From assembly GCF_008831285.2 (NCBI RefSeq), contig NC_045147.1, positions 22,096,981 to 22,160,980 of the forward strand: a DNA stretch of 64,000 bases, read 5' to 3'. Under the pieces are notes generated by a model. It searched no databases, was not told where the DNA came from, and saw nothing but the letters and a program-made list of their open reading frames with translations. Shown piece by piece: positions 31,414-43,048 of the stretch. This DNA comes from Nymphaea colorata (lineage: Eukaryota > Streptophyta > Magnoliopsida > Nymphaeales > Nymphaeaceae). Made by a program: the position numbers and the translations under genes. Numbering within the stretch: the stretch's first letter is position 1; each line of letters starts with the position of its first letter.

Positions 31414-32612
31414 GGCAAGCATATCACCAATCTGTATTGCAAAGTCGATTCGGCTTGCCAAGGGGGCACTTGTTTTGCTGTTTATGTTGCCTTTTTCTTT
31501 TCAAGGTTGGTTTCGTCATTTAAAAAAGGTATGTATATTGCCGTTTTCATGTTTTGTTCTTGTAGGGGAGGATTGTTTCACACTTCTGACCGTCGGATTG
31601 AATCTGCCTTGACCAATCCGACCGCTTTCCACTATCAACCGGAATTAAGGATCACCAATTGAACCGTTTGTTCTTAGTGTTGCATTCAATTATGCAAAGG
31701 CCTATGACATTCGGGTGGTTTTCGTTTTGTAATGAAATTCAAAGGATTAATTTGAACCCCTTTGTGTAATCTGAAAGGATCAACCTACCCACATGGAGGA
31801 ACCCAAACTCCACCTCAGTCTGTGTACTCACTGCCTGCCTTTTCTTTTTTCCTAGAGAAAAATGAGGATCACGGGATTTTTTGCACAAGCCGATACCTTT
31901 CTCCCTGTGCAATTCTTTGTTGTCACGAACCTGCATCGAAGATTGAAAGGTTTTCACTTGTTTTTCTGCCTCTGGGTTTCTACTTAATTTAGAAATTTGA
32001 AAGGATTTCGGGTAAGGGCGAATTAAGACTCCGCATTGTTTTGCCCTTCAGTAAAGAGATTTTAGTCGTGTTGTGTGCAGGCTGAAGGAAGGAGTCTCAT
32101 ATGTTTTCCTATTCACATAACAATATTAGCAAATATCCATTTTTTTTTTCCTTAAAAGTTGTTTCCATTTTATGCTTTTGGATTGAAAAAGTTGCAAACC
32201 TTTAACTGTTTCCATTAAAACGAAGTACGTTGAGTCGCTTCTGAAGATTCACTGAACGAGAACGACTCGATTCAAAATGTGATTTCCATAAAATTAGGTT
32301 TTAGGCCTTTATATATATATATATTTTAAAACAGATGAGGCGTTTTACATGGGTAACAGTTTATTCCTCGTCACCTGCAAGAAGGGATCGAGTCGATGGA
32401 GAAGTGGAACAATCAACGGTTTCTCATTGCAGCTGCTTCTACTCAAAAATTGAACATTAACAGAGGAAAAGGGGAAAAAAGAATGAAAGAAAGGAAGCAA
32501 GCAATAAAGAATCTGCACTACCATCCGTTGCAGCGAAGGGAACGGACTCAACCCTTTTATTCTTATTGTTGCACGCAGAGGCTTATGATCTCATGCCATG
32601 CAGTCAAAGGGA
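31414..32612. other. Intergenic, RecQ to first DUF761 gene
   Basis: No gene is supported. The right part should include the 3' UTR of the minus-strand DUF761 gene. A short (TA)n tract lies near 32311. Confidence 0.4.
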
Positions 32613-33116
32613 TCAAGTGGGTCGCGCCTCCACCTCCTCGCATCGATTGATCGAATCCAGTCGCTGCAACCTTATCTGCTCGTAGAATTTCGCGATGAAC
32701 TCCTCGGCCTTCATGTCGATGGCATTGGGTTCGCCGTTCCTCTCGCCCTGGCTCTCGTCCAATTCCAGGAGGTTGTCGGCCGACGCGTAACGGCTGTCCT
32801 GCGGGATGGAGAACATGTCGTCATCGTCATCTTCGTCGTCGTTACGCGGCAGAGGCGGTGGCGGGCGGACGTCATGAAGCAGCTTCTGCTGCTTGTTCTC
32901 TAGACCGTGATGCTCCACGACGGGGGGCTGGTCGATCTTGTGGTGCAGCGGCCTCATCGCGCCGACCAGGTTCTCGATCATCCGTTTCTCGACCACCTTC
33001 GGCTTCGTCGGCGCGACGCACTTCCGCAGCATGAAGAGGGCGGCGCGCATGAACTGCCACATGCCCGGCCTTTTCTTCATAGAGGCAGAAGGCTTTTCCT
33101 GCCGGGCGGCGTCCAT
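32613..33116 (-). CDS. DUF761 (cotton-fibre-type) protein 1
   Basis: One exon encodes 167 residues. The N-terminus has the hydrophobic/basic GMWQFMRAALFMLRKC segment typical of small DUF761 proteins. An acidic run (DDEDDDDDMF) lies near the middle. The C-terminal DUF761 box reads IDMKAEEFIAKFYEQIRLQR. The family is plant-specific; members are often stress- or fibre-expressed and the biochemical role is unknown. The ATG is the first in frame, about 75 bp downstream of a TATA box. It differs from the other three cluster members in its N-terminus and retains the canonical KAEEF and FYEQ residues. Confidence 0.9.
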   Translation of the reverse strand: MDAARQEKPSASMKKRPGMWQFMRAALFMLRKCVAPTKPKVVEKRMIENLVGAMRPLHHKIDQPPVVEHHGLENKQQKLLHDVRPPPPLPRNDDEDDDDDMFSIPQDSRYASADNLLELDESQGERNGEPNAIDMKAEEFIAKFYEQIRLQRLDSINRCEEVEARPT

Positions 33117-33191
33117 GATTGCCCTGCCTGAGAGCAGGGCGAAGAGAGGAGATAGACTACCACGAGTGAGGGGCTGCCGATGGGTAGTTGG

Positions 33192-33199
33192 TATTTATA
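33192..33199 (-). promoter_or_regulatory. TATA box of DUF761 gene 1
   Basis: TATAAATA on the minus strand lies about 76 bp upstream of the ATG at 33116, a normal plant spacing allowing a leader of about 45 nt. Confidence 0.6.
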
Positions 33200-33229
33200 C
33201 AACCACAAACAAGTGGGCGTCAGAGTATA

Positions 33230-36200
33230 TCGGAGTATGCAGAGAGGAGACGACGGTGAAACGATCGAGTGGTGAGGCTTCGATGGCAACGCGTGGTTAC
33301 GCGTAGGAGGCGGAATGAAATTGTTCTCAGGGGAGAACAAAAGAGTTCTCCAGGTTCGTTGGTTTTGCTTCTTTTGTCGATTGCTGGTTGTTGCAGGAAC
33401 CCAAGCAGAAGAGAGAGGCAGAGGAAACGAGAAGGAAAGGATTTTTGAACGAGTCCGCGGAAACGGAAAAGAAGTCCCTTCCCTTTGCTTTGCTCCACAA
33501 AAGACGCATGACCTTGAGCTGCTGACACCACCAACCTGGGATCCACCATCCGCCACTCCTCCGCCCGCATCTGCCGCCAAGGTCAGATGGAATCAGGCAA
33601 GAACATTCGAACCAACTGGCCCTGGTTAAAAGGGGTTCACCACGATCACACGAGCAAAAAGTGATTTTTTCAACGTCCCCTGTTTTTGGTTGATTATTTC
33701 TGTTCAATATGGGCAATTGAGATTTAGGTAGTGTTTGCATAGCACACTTAATAAAATTGATTTTGTGCAAACTAGTTTTCAGAAATGTGGTTTTTAATCA
33801 GATGTAAAAGTTGATTTTGTACTTGGGTAATAAGACCGGAACTTTTTTTTTTTTAACCTTCTAAAACTTGTTTTGGATGTCGTCTAAATGTTCCCTTAAC
33901 TTTAATAAAACCCAAAAGAGAGTGGTTTGACTTCAGCTAACGTAACATCGTGATGGACCCGAGTGCAATCGTCGTGAGAAGTTCATTCAACGTCGTGATG
34001 CTGACAAATATCATCGGTTGTTCAATAAATGTTTATTAATTTTCAAATAGTAAAATTTCACACGATTTTTTTAAATAAAAAAACTTTTCGATTCTTCCTG
34101 CAATTTCTTAGATTATTTTTCTCCTTCTCTTTTGGGGCCAAAACCTGAAAATAAAGAAAATTGTTGAGGCTTCGAATGCTTGGTCACTAGTCACCAGGGC
34201 CATCACGTTAGAGGCATAATCAATAGCGAGAGAGAGCCGAAGTAACGGTTTAATACATTCAAGTTGTAATATACATTTGCAAGTACTGTCTTTTTCGGAT
34301 AATAACTGCATGATGTAATTTTCTTGTGTAAATACGTAGAAAGCGACATAAGATTATGTTTTTTTGGATGTCTACATCAGATATCAGAACAGCTTAAAGG
34401 TCAACAAGTCGAACTTTTACATGTTATGGAATCTTACCTACGCAATGTAAAACATGAGTTTAATATCCGATATATGTTTAACTTGCGAAATGGAGGTCAC
34501 GTCCATTGGCTATAAAAAAATATTCTGGATCGATTGCAGCTTTCACATTTGCTTTTGAGCGGTAGCTATAGTAATAGTATTTTATGGTACCACCTCTCAA
34601 TAAAATTGGTATTGATAAGGCATGTCTGAGTTTTAATAACTTTTTATAATGAACGAGTGCTGAAGATGCTGTCTGTATTGTCATTTTCACCAGGTCATCG
34701 GCTTCAGCTTTGCTTGGGCTCAACCGAGCACGAGCTGTTTTATCTCAGCTCAACCTCACGGGTTTCAGCTAATTTAGCTGCTGCAATTAAGAAAGCGATC
34801 TATTGTTTCAACTTTCTAAACATTTTAAAATATAGCATCTTTAGATGTTTGTTGCAAACTTAAAGGTATTCTTATCATACAAAAACCGCCACAATACATT
34901 TTATCTTGAAAATAAAGGAAAGCTGTCTTTCAAACTAGGAATCTTTTGGGGTCAAATTTTTCCATCAATTTTGAAAAAGGGCAGATCTTTTTGCAGTTTT
35001 CTTGATGAGCGTCCAATTTTGCACGAAACTATCAAATAAAGGGCTTGAAGTGAATTCCTATCAACTTACTTTGAAAAAATTTCACTTCAAGCTCTATTTT
35101 GATAATTTTTGTACAAAAAAAAAACGTGATTTTATTATGAAATCACAAAAGGTTGCGTCGTTTTAGAATCATAAGTGAAAGGTAGGCACAAAAATAAAAT
35201 TTCCCTTAATTTCTCGTATCCAACTTCGATGTAGTAACTCCTCATGGTTGTTCATCAAATGTATGAGCTACGTTTGCTTGGGTTGTTCAAACGAAAGGTG
35301 ACCTCAAACGGAGAGCGATCTAAATGTGATTCAAATGGAATGTGACCTTATCCCAGTTCGGCCCTAAGGATTTTTAACTATTGTCATAAATATCGTGTTT
35401 TATTTGAAAAAAGTGCTATAAATATGGTTGTTCGTTGTTAGTTATTATTTACCAGAATGTTACTTTCCATTTTTTAATTTTCATATGTTGTTTATCTAAT
35501 CATTTTTAATGTTTTCTTATTAGTTTCTCATTTATTTTAATTTTTTTTCAAATTTGTGGAGATTTTTCATAAAAAAAAAAAGAGAAGAAGTTTGTTGCAT
35601 TATATCCTAGAAAACCTTACCTTTAATATAAACAATATAGGTGACGATGGTTTTTGAAGAAGAAAGTTCAGGTTTCAATTGGACCTTTGATGCGCATGCG
35701 CAACTGGAATTCACTGCAAAGCTTCTTCATTGAGGAGGAGACCGAGTTGGAGTGAAAGAAAGAGGCGGCCTACGTCTCTGACCCAGCTGTAAATTTTTCA
35801 AGGCAGAGAACACGACAGCTGCCAGCCGCGACATGCAAGCTGTCGCGGTTTTATCTCAAAACTCTTTCTTTCCTTTTCTATTAAGTTTTTATTGAAAGCA
35901 GATTAGAGTCGTTCAAACGGCTAGTTAGATCTCTGCTGCTGCTTTATCTGTATAAACATAATCACACTAGTTTGAAAGCTAATGCAATGGTTAACGATAT
36001 ACAGTAATGTAGCAGCTGGAAGGGCACCGGTCTCTACCATCACATCAGGATGAAAAACATTGATGGTAGCTCTTAATTTGGTGCCCGTCTTCTCCGCAGC
36101 AGCCACCATGTATCGGCTGTATAAGTTGACAATGGGTAGGCCCATGTCGATAAATGCCTCAGCTTCAGTTTCATACTTTCTCGATCTGGGGAGTTGAGAG

Positions 36201-37350
36201 TGTTGATATCCATTCGCAACTAACATTGATGGTAGCTCTTCATTTGGTGCCCGTCTTCTCCGCAGCAGCCACCGTGTATCGGCTGTATAAGTTGACAATG
36301 GGTAGGCCCATGTCGATAAATGCCTCAGGTTCAGTTTCATACTTTCTCGATCTGGGTAGTTGAGAGTGTTGATATTCATTCGCAACTATCCAAGGGTTAG
36401 TTGACAATACAAAAAGAGTGTTTCACGGGTTATATAACTGCCAACCATTAATGGAGGTTCGGGTTTGGAGCAGCTCAAATAAACTACGGAAGAATGTTCA
36501 CAAGATTTGGATGCATTGCTCGAATCCATGTGCGAGAACTTCATGTCACGCGGTTCCTGTGGGACCAAAACAAAAACCGCTTCACCAAGCCAACAAATTT
36601 CCAGCCACCTTTCGTTCACTCATTAGGAAGGAAGAAGGTTCATTCTCCAAGTCAAGTGCCCAGCGCTTTTCCATATTGTATAACACTACAGACAAAATCT
36701 GGAAAGGAAAAAGGGATTTTCCATAAAGCTGCAGGATCCCCTGTCTTCGATCTCCCGTTCTAATCGGCACCAAACTTTTTTTTTTTACGTTGAGAAATAC
36801 GCGCCTGTCGGGAAGATATTCACTTTCATGGTCGATGATTTAGACATTAACGACTTGATGCTTCGATGATCGAGAGACAAGGAGAGAGGAAGAAAAACAA
36901 GCAGGTGATAACGTGCAATTAAATAAGCAGGGTGGTTGATACGGAAACCAAGACTTGTGGCAGCCATCTGAAAGTCTTACCAACAAATGTTGGAGAACAT
37001 GCGTGGACTTCACCGATGCTTCTCAAAAGCTAACTGAAAAGAGTGTGGATCTCTCTATATCATTTTCTATTGCTTACACGGTAATCTGCTACATTTCCGC
37101 TCTCTCTTTCACATGGCATACGCCTGCCCACTTCCTTTTGAGAGAGAAAGAGTCAGAAAGATGTTGTCCAAATCTTCAATGATTGTGTTAATTCCAACTT
37201 GCAGATTCAAATGAAAGAAATTGTTTATACAATAAAATACTTGCGTTAGAGGAAGCAACGGCTTAGACGGTTGTCTATTGTCCTTGTGCACCAACTCTAT
37301 CAACGCCGAACACGCTCTCTTCCTCGTCACAGAACCGCGTCTGCGCACCC
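33230..37350. other. Intergenic between divergent DUF761 genes 1 and 2
   Basis: About 4 kb without an intact gene. It holds AT-rich repeat-like DNA (33720-33900 and 35000-35640) and a 166-bp tandem duplication with coding-like content at 36056-36387. Confidence 0.45.
35921..36387 (-). pseudogene. Duplicated exon-like fragment of unknown origin
   Basis: A 166-bp unit is present twice in tandem (36056-36221 and 36222-36387) with few differences. On the minus strand the lower copy opens into a frame containing AEAFIDMGLPIVNLYSRY and KLRATINVFHPDVMVETGA. These look like real protein but I do not recognise the family. Because 166 is not a multiple of three, the two copies cannot be read in one frame. 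Each copy begins, on the minus strand, after a TAG that could once have been an acceptor. Confidence 0.4.
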
Positions 37351-37352
37351 CT

Positions 37353-37360
37353 TTTTATAT
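37353..37360 (+). promoter_or_regulatory. TATA box of DUF761 gene 2
   Basis: TTTTATAT lies about 120 bp upstream of the ATG at 37478. Confidence 0.5.
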
Positions 37361-37477
37361 CCCACCCTTTTCTCTTCCTTTGCATCTCACTCATTTCTTC
37401 CGTTCTATTCACCAGAAGCCACCACCACCATCCATCACCATTGTGCAATCTCTCCCTCGATTTCGCAGCTTTCGACG

Positions 37478-38041
37478 ATGGCGAAGCAGCAGTCGTCGAG
37501 TTTCGCCGCGCGAGCCTGGAGCTTCCTTCGGTTCGCACTCCTTTGGTCCAGGAAAAGCAGCGCCTTCAGGCGACGACTCATCCTTAACCTGCGCATGATG
37601 CCCAACTACTTAAAGAATCTTCGTTCTTCGGGCTCGAACTTTAATGGGGAGCGCGAGTATTCGATCGAGGAAACCCCCATCTTCAGACTCAAGTTCCACA
37701 AGAATGTCAAGAAGCAGGGGCATTTCCCTCGCATCCCCTGCATAAACGCACCGATTGAAGTCGAGGGTGAGGACTTCTTTTATGATCACCGTAGTTACCA
37801 TTGTGATGAAGATGATGTCGACGGCGATGGCGATGAAGTTGTTGATCAGGGATCCGGCAGCAGTAGCGGCGAGAAAAAGGGGGCTTCCTTTAGCGGGGGG
37901 CAGGATGGCTCATGGAAGGAGGAAGAGGTTGATCTGAAAGCAGATGAATTCATAGCCGAGTTCTACAGACAGATGAAGTTGCAGCGCCAGATCTCTTACT
38001 TGCAGTACAAAGAGATGCTCGATAGAGGTGCCAGCAAATAG
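37478..38041 (+). CDS. DUF761 protein 2 (one N-terminal hydrophobic repeat)
   Basis: One exon encodes 187 residues. The N-terminus, MAKQQSSSFAARAWSFLRFA, carries a single copy of the SFLRFALLW segment. A basic region (RRRLILNLR), an acidic middle (EDDVDGDGDEVVD) and a glycine/serine stretch follow. The C-terminal DUF761 box reads VDLKADEFIAEFYRQMKLQR, then LQYKEMLDRG. Similarity to genes 3 and 4 covers the start, the IPCINA block, the FFYDH block, the GSWKEEEVD block and the C-terminus, so the three are paralogues. The upstream part of the open frame (37271-37477) was excluded because the family start and TATA box fit the ATG at 37478. Function is unknown. Confidence 0.92.
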   Translation: MAKQQSSSFAARAWSFLRFALLWSRKSSAFRRRLILNLRMMPNYLKNLRSSGSNFNGEREYSIEETPIFRLKFHKNVKKQGHFPRIPCINAPIEVEGEDFFYDHRSYHCDEDDVDGDGDEVVDQGSGSSSGEKKGASFSGGQDGSWKEEEVDLKADEFIAEFYRQMKLQRQISYLQYKEMLDRGASK

Positions 38042-40551
38042 CCAAGCACTCGTTTCCCCTCGTCCCTCTTCTGTTGTTCATCTATAGTACATCACTCTGC
38101 ATATTCCTTACTTTTTGCCTCGTCTATGTAGATACCGAAGAGTCCTTGTAAGAAAAAGAGAAAAAAAAGTTGTGTTGTGCTGAATGAAAAGATTATGGTC
38201 CTATATCAGATCGTAGTGCGTTCTGCAACTTTATTTCCATAAAGTTAGCCAATGTCTTCGTGATTCGAAAAATCACATGTATGTCTCAGATCTGATGCAT
38301 GGAGAGAGGTGTTTACAGGTGATCTCGTGTGACACTATAGAGATTCACCATCCGCACAAACCCAAAATCTAGCTAAATCGCTGATGCCAAGAACTGACAA
38401 AGATTGCAAAAATCTTCCCTTCGGCAATGAGGCCAAAGATCCTCCAAAAGCTAAAAGAAATAAAGAAATGAGTTAAACAAATTTAAGTAATCTATGTTTT
38501 ACCGACACTAATTAAATCAGAAACAGGATGAAGTGCGATCGAGTTTTCCTCCTAATTCTTAAGTTCACGTTCATTCAAAAACTCTGTGCATCATAATTTC
38601 AAGGAAACTGGAACTTATGGTTGAAGCCATCATGTTCAGCTTCCTACAAATAAACCTTTAAATTGTATTTTTCAGAAAAAAAATTGTGTCTTCTTATCGG
38701 GAAGCTATTTATATATGTAAACATCAAATTTTAGTGTTTTGAATACTGGACACTACGTGCAACGATCTGAGTGTTAATTCACATCGAGCAAAAGAGCATC
38801 TATATATCCACATGGTATTAATGAACTTTTCATCATCCTTTATTTCCTTTTTTTTTTTTTTCAAGAGTGAGGGTGAGCGCCAACCACAATGACATCACCA
38901 TAGAAAAAATAAACAACTGTTTAGACCTGAACTACTCTCTTCAACTTAAACAAGCGCCTTTCATACAAACTTGTGTATATCGTGCTAATCCCTCCTTTTT
39001 TTATCTTGCTCACAATTTGTCCATTTAATAAAGGAATATGCACGTTAGGTACCAGCACGTTAGAAGATATGATTATATATATAGAGAGAGGTCTTTAATA
39101 TTCATCAACGTTTTCCCACCAATTCAATTGTATATTTGGAGTGTACTGAGCAATAAAACGTGTACATTTGTATTCTAATGGCCTTTATATCTACTGGGGT
39201 ACGAGATATTCTCATAAGACACCGAAAGAAATAAACCACGTTCACATCCAATCAGAGCTTAGCTGATCACTTGTTGAAAGACATGCCCATCTCTCATATC
39301 CCATGAATAGATATGGTGGTATACTCGGACTTTTGCTTTCTAACTACTTCTACACTAAGGAAGAGTTGGATCCAATGATGCAAGCTCATAGGCACTAAAG
39401 TTTAATTTATTTATTCTCACGGCAAGCTTCAAAAGGTAAAAAGAAAAACGGGTTTGGAGTAGGGAAGGGGGCCATCATTGACAGACAGGCAATGACAAGA
39501 GACTTATGTGGGGATCGCCATTGTTTTACCAAATTTTTGAAGAAAAACTTAAGCTTTTGAAACTTATTTACAAGTAACCAAATTATGAACGTTTCAAAAT
39601 TTCAGGGGCCAGTGGAATGTGCTTCTATGGATCACCACAAAGTAGAACTTGTTTGGCAACCAAGCCGACTGGCGTATGTGTGAAATTGAATGACGTAAAA
39701 ATAAATATGAAAGATTATCAAAAGATGCCTAACTTTTGGCCCTATAGCAAAACACACTCTTATGTTTGAATTTGTATTAAAATAAGCCTACGTCCATAAC
39801 TTAATAAAAAAATTACTTGGGTGTAAAAACATTGTAATCTAATAAACTAAAATCCTAGTTGGGATTTAAGTATGTCGAAGTCAACCAAATGATTCTGTAA
39901 TACGTCAGAGCTGGAGGAGTCTGTCCGATCAACTATGAGACGAAGTCAAATGGTTACTGACCAGTTCTTATGTAAATGGCCGTTTCTTATGCAAATGAGC
40001 CTTGGAGTTGGATATATTCCAGTTTTACAGTACCAGAAGAGTATGAATCACTTCATTTGGAGAGTTAACCGCCGGAAATTCAGTCGATAATCATGCGAAA
40101 TTACTAGGAAAAAATCATTCAGTAAAGCGGCATAATTATTTTCTTTCAACAGTACTTTTCCCGGCGTAGCTGGTTGGACCATTTTTTAGTTTGTTTCCAT
40201 GAACGTCAACCCTTTGCACAAACCGTGAACATAAAGGGAAGGAGGGATTATAAGCCGCCACCCCATACATAAACTTTGTTTCAATTTCATCCGTAGATCT
40301 CTTGTAAACAATTGACAAATTCGTTCCGACCAGATTGATGCTGTGGATTCTTCATCCGCTTCATTTAATTGCGCTAAATCAGTATCGAGATTAGATTTGT
40401 CAATGGATCTGTTTTCTTTTAATGATCATTACACAGTTGAAATTATTTTGATAGTGAGCACATCTACATAGACAAACTAATAAAGAATCGCGCAAGCTAT
40501 CCAATGGATTCCGCTAGAGGGTTCGAGGGAAAACTTAGATTGTTATCATCA
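38042..40551. other. Intergenic, 3' flanks of DUF761 genes 2 and 3
   Basis: No gene is supported. From about 39240 rightward the sequence belongs to duplication unit A, homologous to 42060 onward. Confidence 0.5.
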
Positions 40552-41139
40552 TCATCTTGCACCTCTTTCAAGCATCTCTTCGAACCGCAAGAAAGACATC
40601 TTTCGCTCAAGTTCCAGTTGCTTACGGAACTGAGCTATGAACTCGTCTGCTTTCTTATCAACATCTTCCTCCTTCCATGAGCAGCCATACTCATCGTTGT
40701 AACTTACCCATCTATTCTCATCAGCAACACCCTCGTCCTGATCATTACCATGGCAGCTGCCATGGTCATAGATGAAGAGGCTGTCATCCTTGACGTCCGC
40801 GGTCGCATTTATGCCGGGAACGAATGGGAGAGATGGCCAATTCCTCGTGGCTCCGTGAAGATTGCGTCGAGCAGCGGGAATTTCAGTACAGCAGGAGATT
40901 CCACCTTCCCCATTCAGAGTTGAATTGGAAGGACGCAAAGTCTTGAAGCAGTTCTTGGATAGGGTCGGTCTCTCTGTCAGGCTTCGACTGCAGACACTGC
41001 TGCTCCTGCAAAGGAACGTGAAACGAACGAAACTGCAGGCAAGCCTTCGTCCAGAGATTCTAATTCCGCAGATGAACGCGAAACGAAGGAAGCTATAAGC
41101 TTGAGTGACGAATCTCGAAGATGATATCTTCTCGGCCAT
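40552..41139 (-). CDS. DUF761 protein 3 (two N-terminal hydrophobic repeats)
   Basis: One exon encodes 195 residues. The N-terminus, MAEKISSSRFVTQAYSFLRF, runs into two related segments, SFLRFAFICG and SFVRFTFLCR, 20 residues apart. On the plus strand these are 60-bp repeats beginning near 41006 and 41066. The middle holds FVPGINATADV and FIYDHGSCHG. The DUF761 box reads VDKKADEFIAQFRKQLELER, followed by LRFEEMLERG. The FRKQ in place of FYxQ is shared with gene 4. A minus-strand TATA box (41271-41280) lies 132 bp upstream. It is the paralogue of gene 4 by tandem duplication. Function is unknown. Confidence 0.92.
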   Translation of the reverse strand: MAEKISSSRFVTQAYSFLRFAFICGIRISGRRLACSFVRFTFLCRSSSVCSRSLTERPTLSKNCFKTLRPSNSTLNGEGGISCCTEIPAARRNLHGATRNWPSLPFVPGINATADVKDDSLFIYDHGSCHGNDQDEGVADENRWVSYNDEYGCSWKEEDVDKKADEFIAQFRKQLELERKMSFLRFEEMLERGAR

Positions 41140-41270
41140 CGGTATCGATCCGATGAGCGGGATGCATATGATATTGAGCAGAAAAGGAAGATGGTGTTCG
41201 GTCTTACATTTCTTGAGGAAGAGAAGGAAAGGCTTTTGATCGGTGAAAAACAGTTGAGTTAAAGTGGTGA

Positions 41271-41280
41271 TTATATATAA
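41271..41280 (-). promoter_or_regulatory. TATA box of DUF761 gene 3
   Basis: TTATATATAA lies next to a TGGTGAT/TGGTGGT stretch that is conserved in the promoter of gene 4 (TATATAA at 43858-43864). Confidence 0.6.
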
Positions 41281-41400
41281 AAAAGGGCGGAGACGAAGTC
41301 CAGGAGGAGGATTGAGAGCGGAACGCGTTGATTTTCATAAGCTGGCGTAAGATGCAGATGCATTAATTAATTCTGAGAGGTACTGGTCGTTGAACAATTC

Positions 41401-43048
41401 AAATTACAGGTGTTTGATTACTGCATATTTGAAATTTATTGATCTGGAGTAATATGGTATGTCTTTAACGTAACGAAAGATCCATGGTTTATGTTTATAA
41501 AGATAAAGCAGAAGAGATCTAATTAGCCGCTTGATCAGTAAGAAGAAGAATATTAAGAATGAAAAGAAATAGTGAAAAAGTGAAAACTTTAAAACGAATA
41601 TATATATATTTTTTTCCGGTGCATCTGTGTAGTTCACTCTCCTACTCGTGAGACCGACCTGCTGATTATTGTTTTGTTATTGGACGCACCATTAACCTCC
41701 TGATCATCCAAGGGAAAGAATAAGATTAAATTGATGTAAACATTGCACAAGAATTGGTGATGATCTAACAATTAGAGCTACCCTGGCTTGCCTCGTTATG
41801 AGCAATTCACTTTCCCACTTTGACATCCTGAGCATGCAACAAAACCTTTACCCTTTCAAAATTTCATTCAGTGCATTATAGCAGACCACATTGAGTTGTA
41901 AATCAGGATCACATAATATTCTTTAGAATCTATTATTTTTCTTGTGGTCTTTAAGAGTGTCGTTTTCCACCTTATGCAAGTAAGCTCCACTTCAACGACC
42001 GCCCACGGAATTTTCAATTGCTGCTTAGAACTTGGCAAACGGCTCCATATAGGAACTTATGATTCAGATGTTTGAATCTTCACTTAGCTCACTTGTTGAA
42101 AGAAATGCCCGTCTCTCATATATCTGAACTTGCATTCATAAACTGAACTTGCATTCATAAACTGACATGGCATGCAGTATCGTCAGAGTCCTTTGTAACT
42201 ATTTCGGGAGTAATGAGGAAGAGTTGGGTCCTGATGCAAGCACACAGAACTAAAGACAATTTTTTTCTTTTTCTTTTGTTGGGTTTTTTTTTTTTTTGGG
42301 AGGTTGTGTTTTAGCAGTTTTGAAATAGAGCAGGCACACGATTGACAGACAGGCAGTTACAGTTTGAATACTCATGGGTGTCACCAGGTGCCAACAAAAT
42401 TTATTTGGGGATTGCTATTGTCTAGTCAAAATTTTCAAAGAAAAACTTTTTGAACTTATTTACAAGTAAATTTTGAATGTTTCAAAACTTTAGGGGGCTT
42501 TGGAACATTCTATGGACCACCCAGTTCTTGAACTTGTTTGATAACCAATATGACTCGCATAAGAATGAAGTTCAAGGACGCAATTATGAAAAAAAATTCG
42601 GTGGGGAGCATCCATTTTCTCCTTTCCTTGTTCATAAACACAACGACACCTTTCGTACCCAAGAAACATACTCTTACGAACAATATGGTTGGAGATAGCT
42701 ACGGGGTGAAAGCATTTATGAAGTTTTATATGCCTACTGGAAGCCGCCAAACGTAAATTCATTCCTCGCTTATAAGCAATTGGTAGTTCAGTCCCACCAT
42801 ATTGCTATTGTGCGTTCCTTTGCTTCATTTAACTACCACAATTAGGTGTTGAGATTACATTTGTCAAATGGATCTGCTTTCTTTAAAGAGGATCAGTACA
42901 TCACATAATTTATGTTTATTCAAAAGGGGGAAAATTGTCTTCCTTTCGAACATGTGAACATGGACAATTTAAACAAATAAAGAATCGTGCAAGTTATCGA
43001 ATGGATTCCGCTAGAAGTTTGGAGGGAAAACTTAGATTGTGATCATCA
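41401..43048. other. Intergenic between DUF761 genes 3 and 4
   Basis: The left 650 bp hold no gene. From about 42060 the sequence is the 3' flank of unit B, homologous to unit A. A 19-bp tandem repeat (42124-42142 and 42143-42161) is private to unit B. Confidence 0.5.

Larger units (their letters stand above)
39240..41400. repeat. Segmental duplication unit A (contains DUF761 gene 3)
   Basis: Unit A matches unit B (42060-43980) in order and orientation. Examples are CACTTGTTGAAAGACATGCC / CACTTGTTGAAAGAAATGCC, the GACAGACAGGCA block, the ATGGATTCCGCTAGA block next to the gene stop, the whole gene, and the promoter. Confidence 0.8.

Noticed and set aside
33077-33770. Overlapping minus-strand frames (167, 147 and 116 codons) upstream of DUF761 gene 1
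   Set aside because: They cover the promoter and leader, differ in frame and show no domain.
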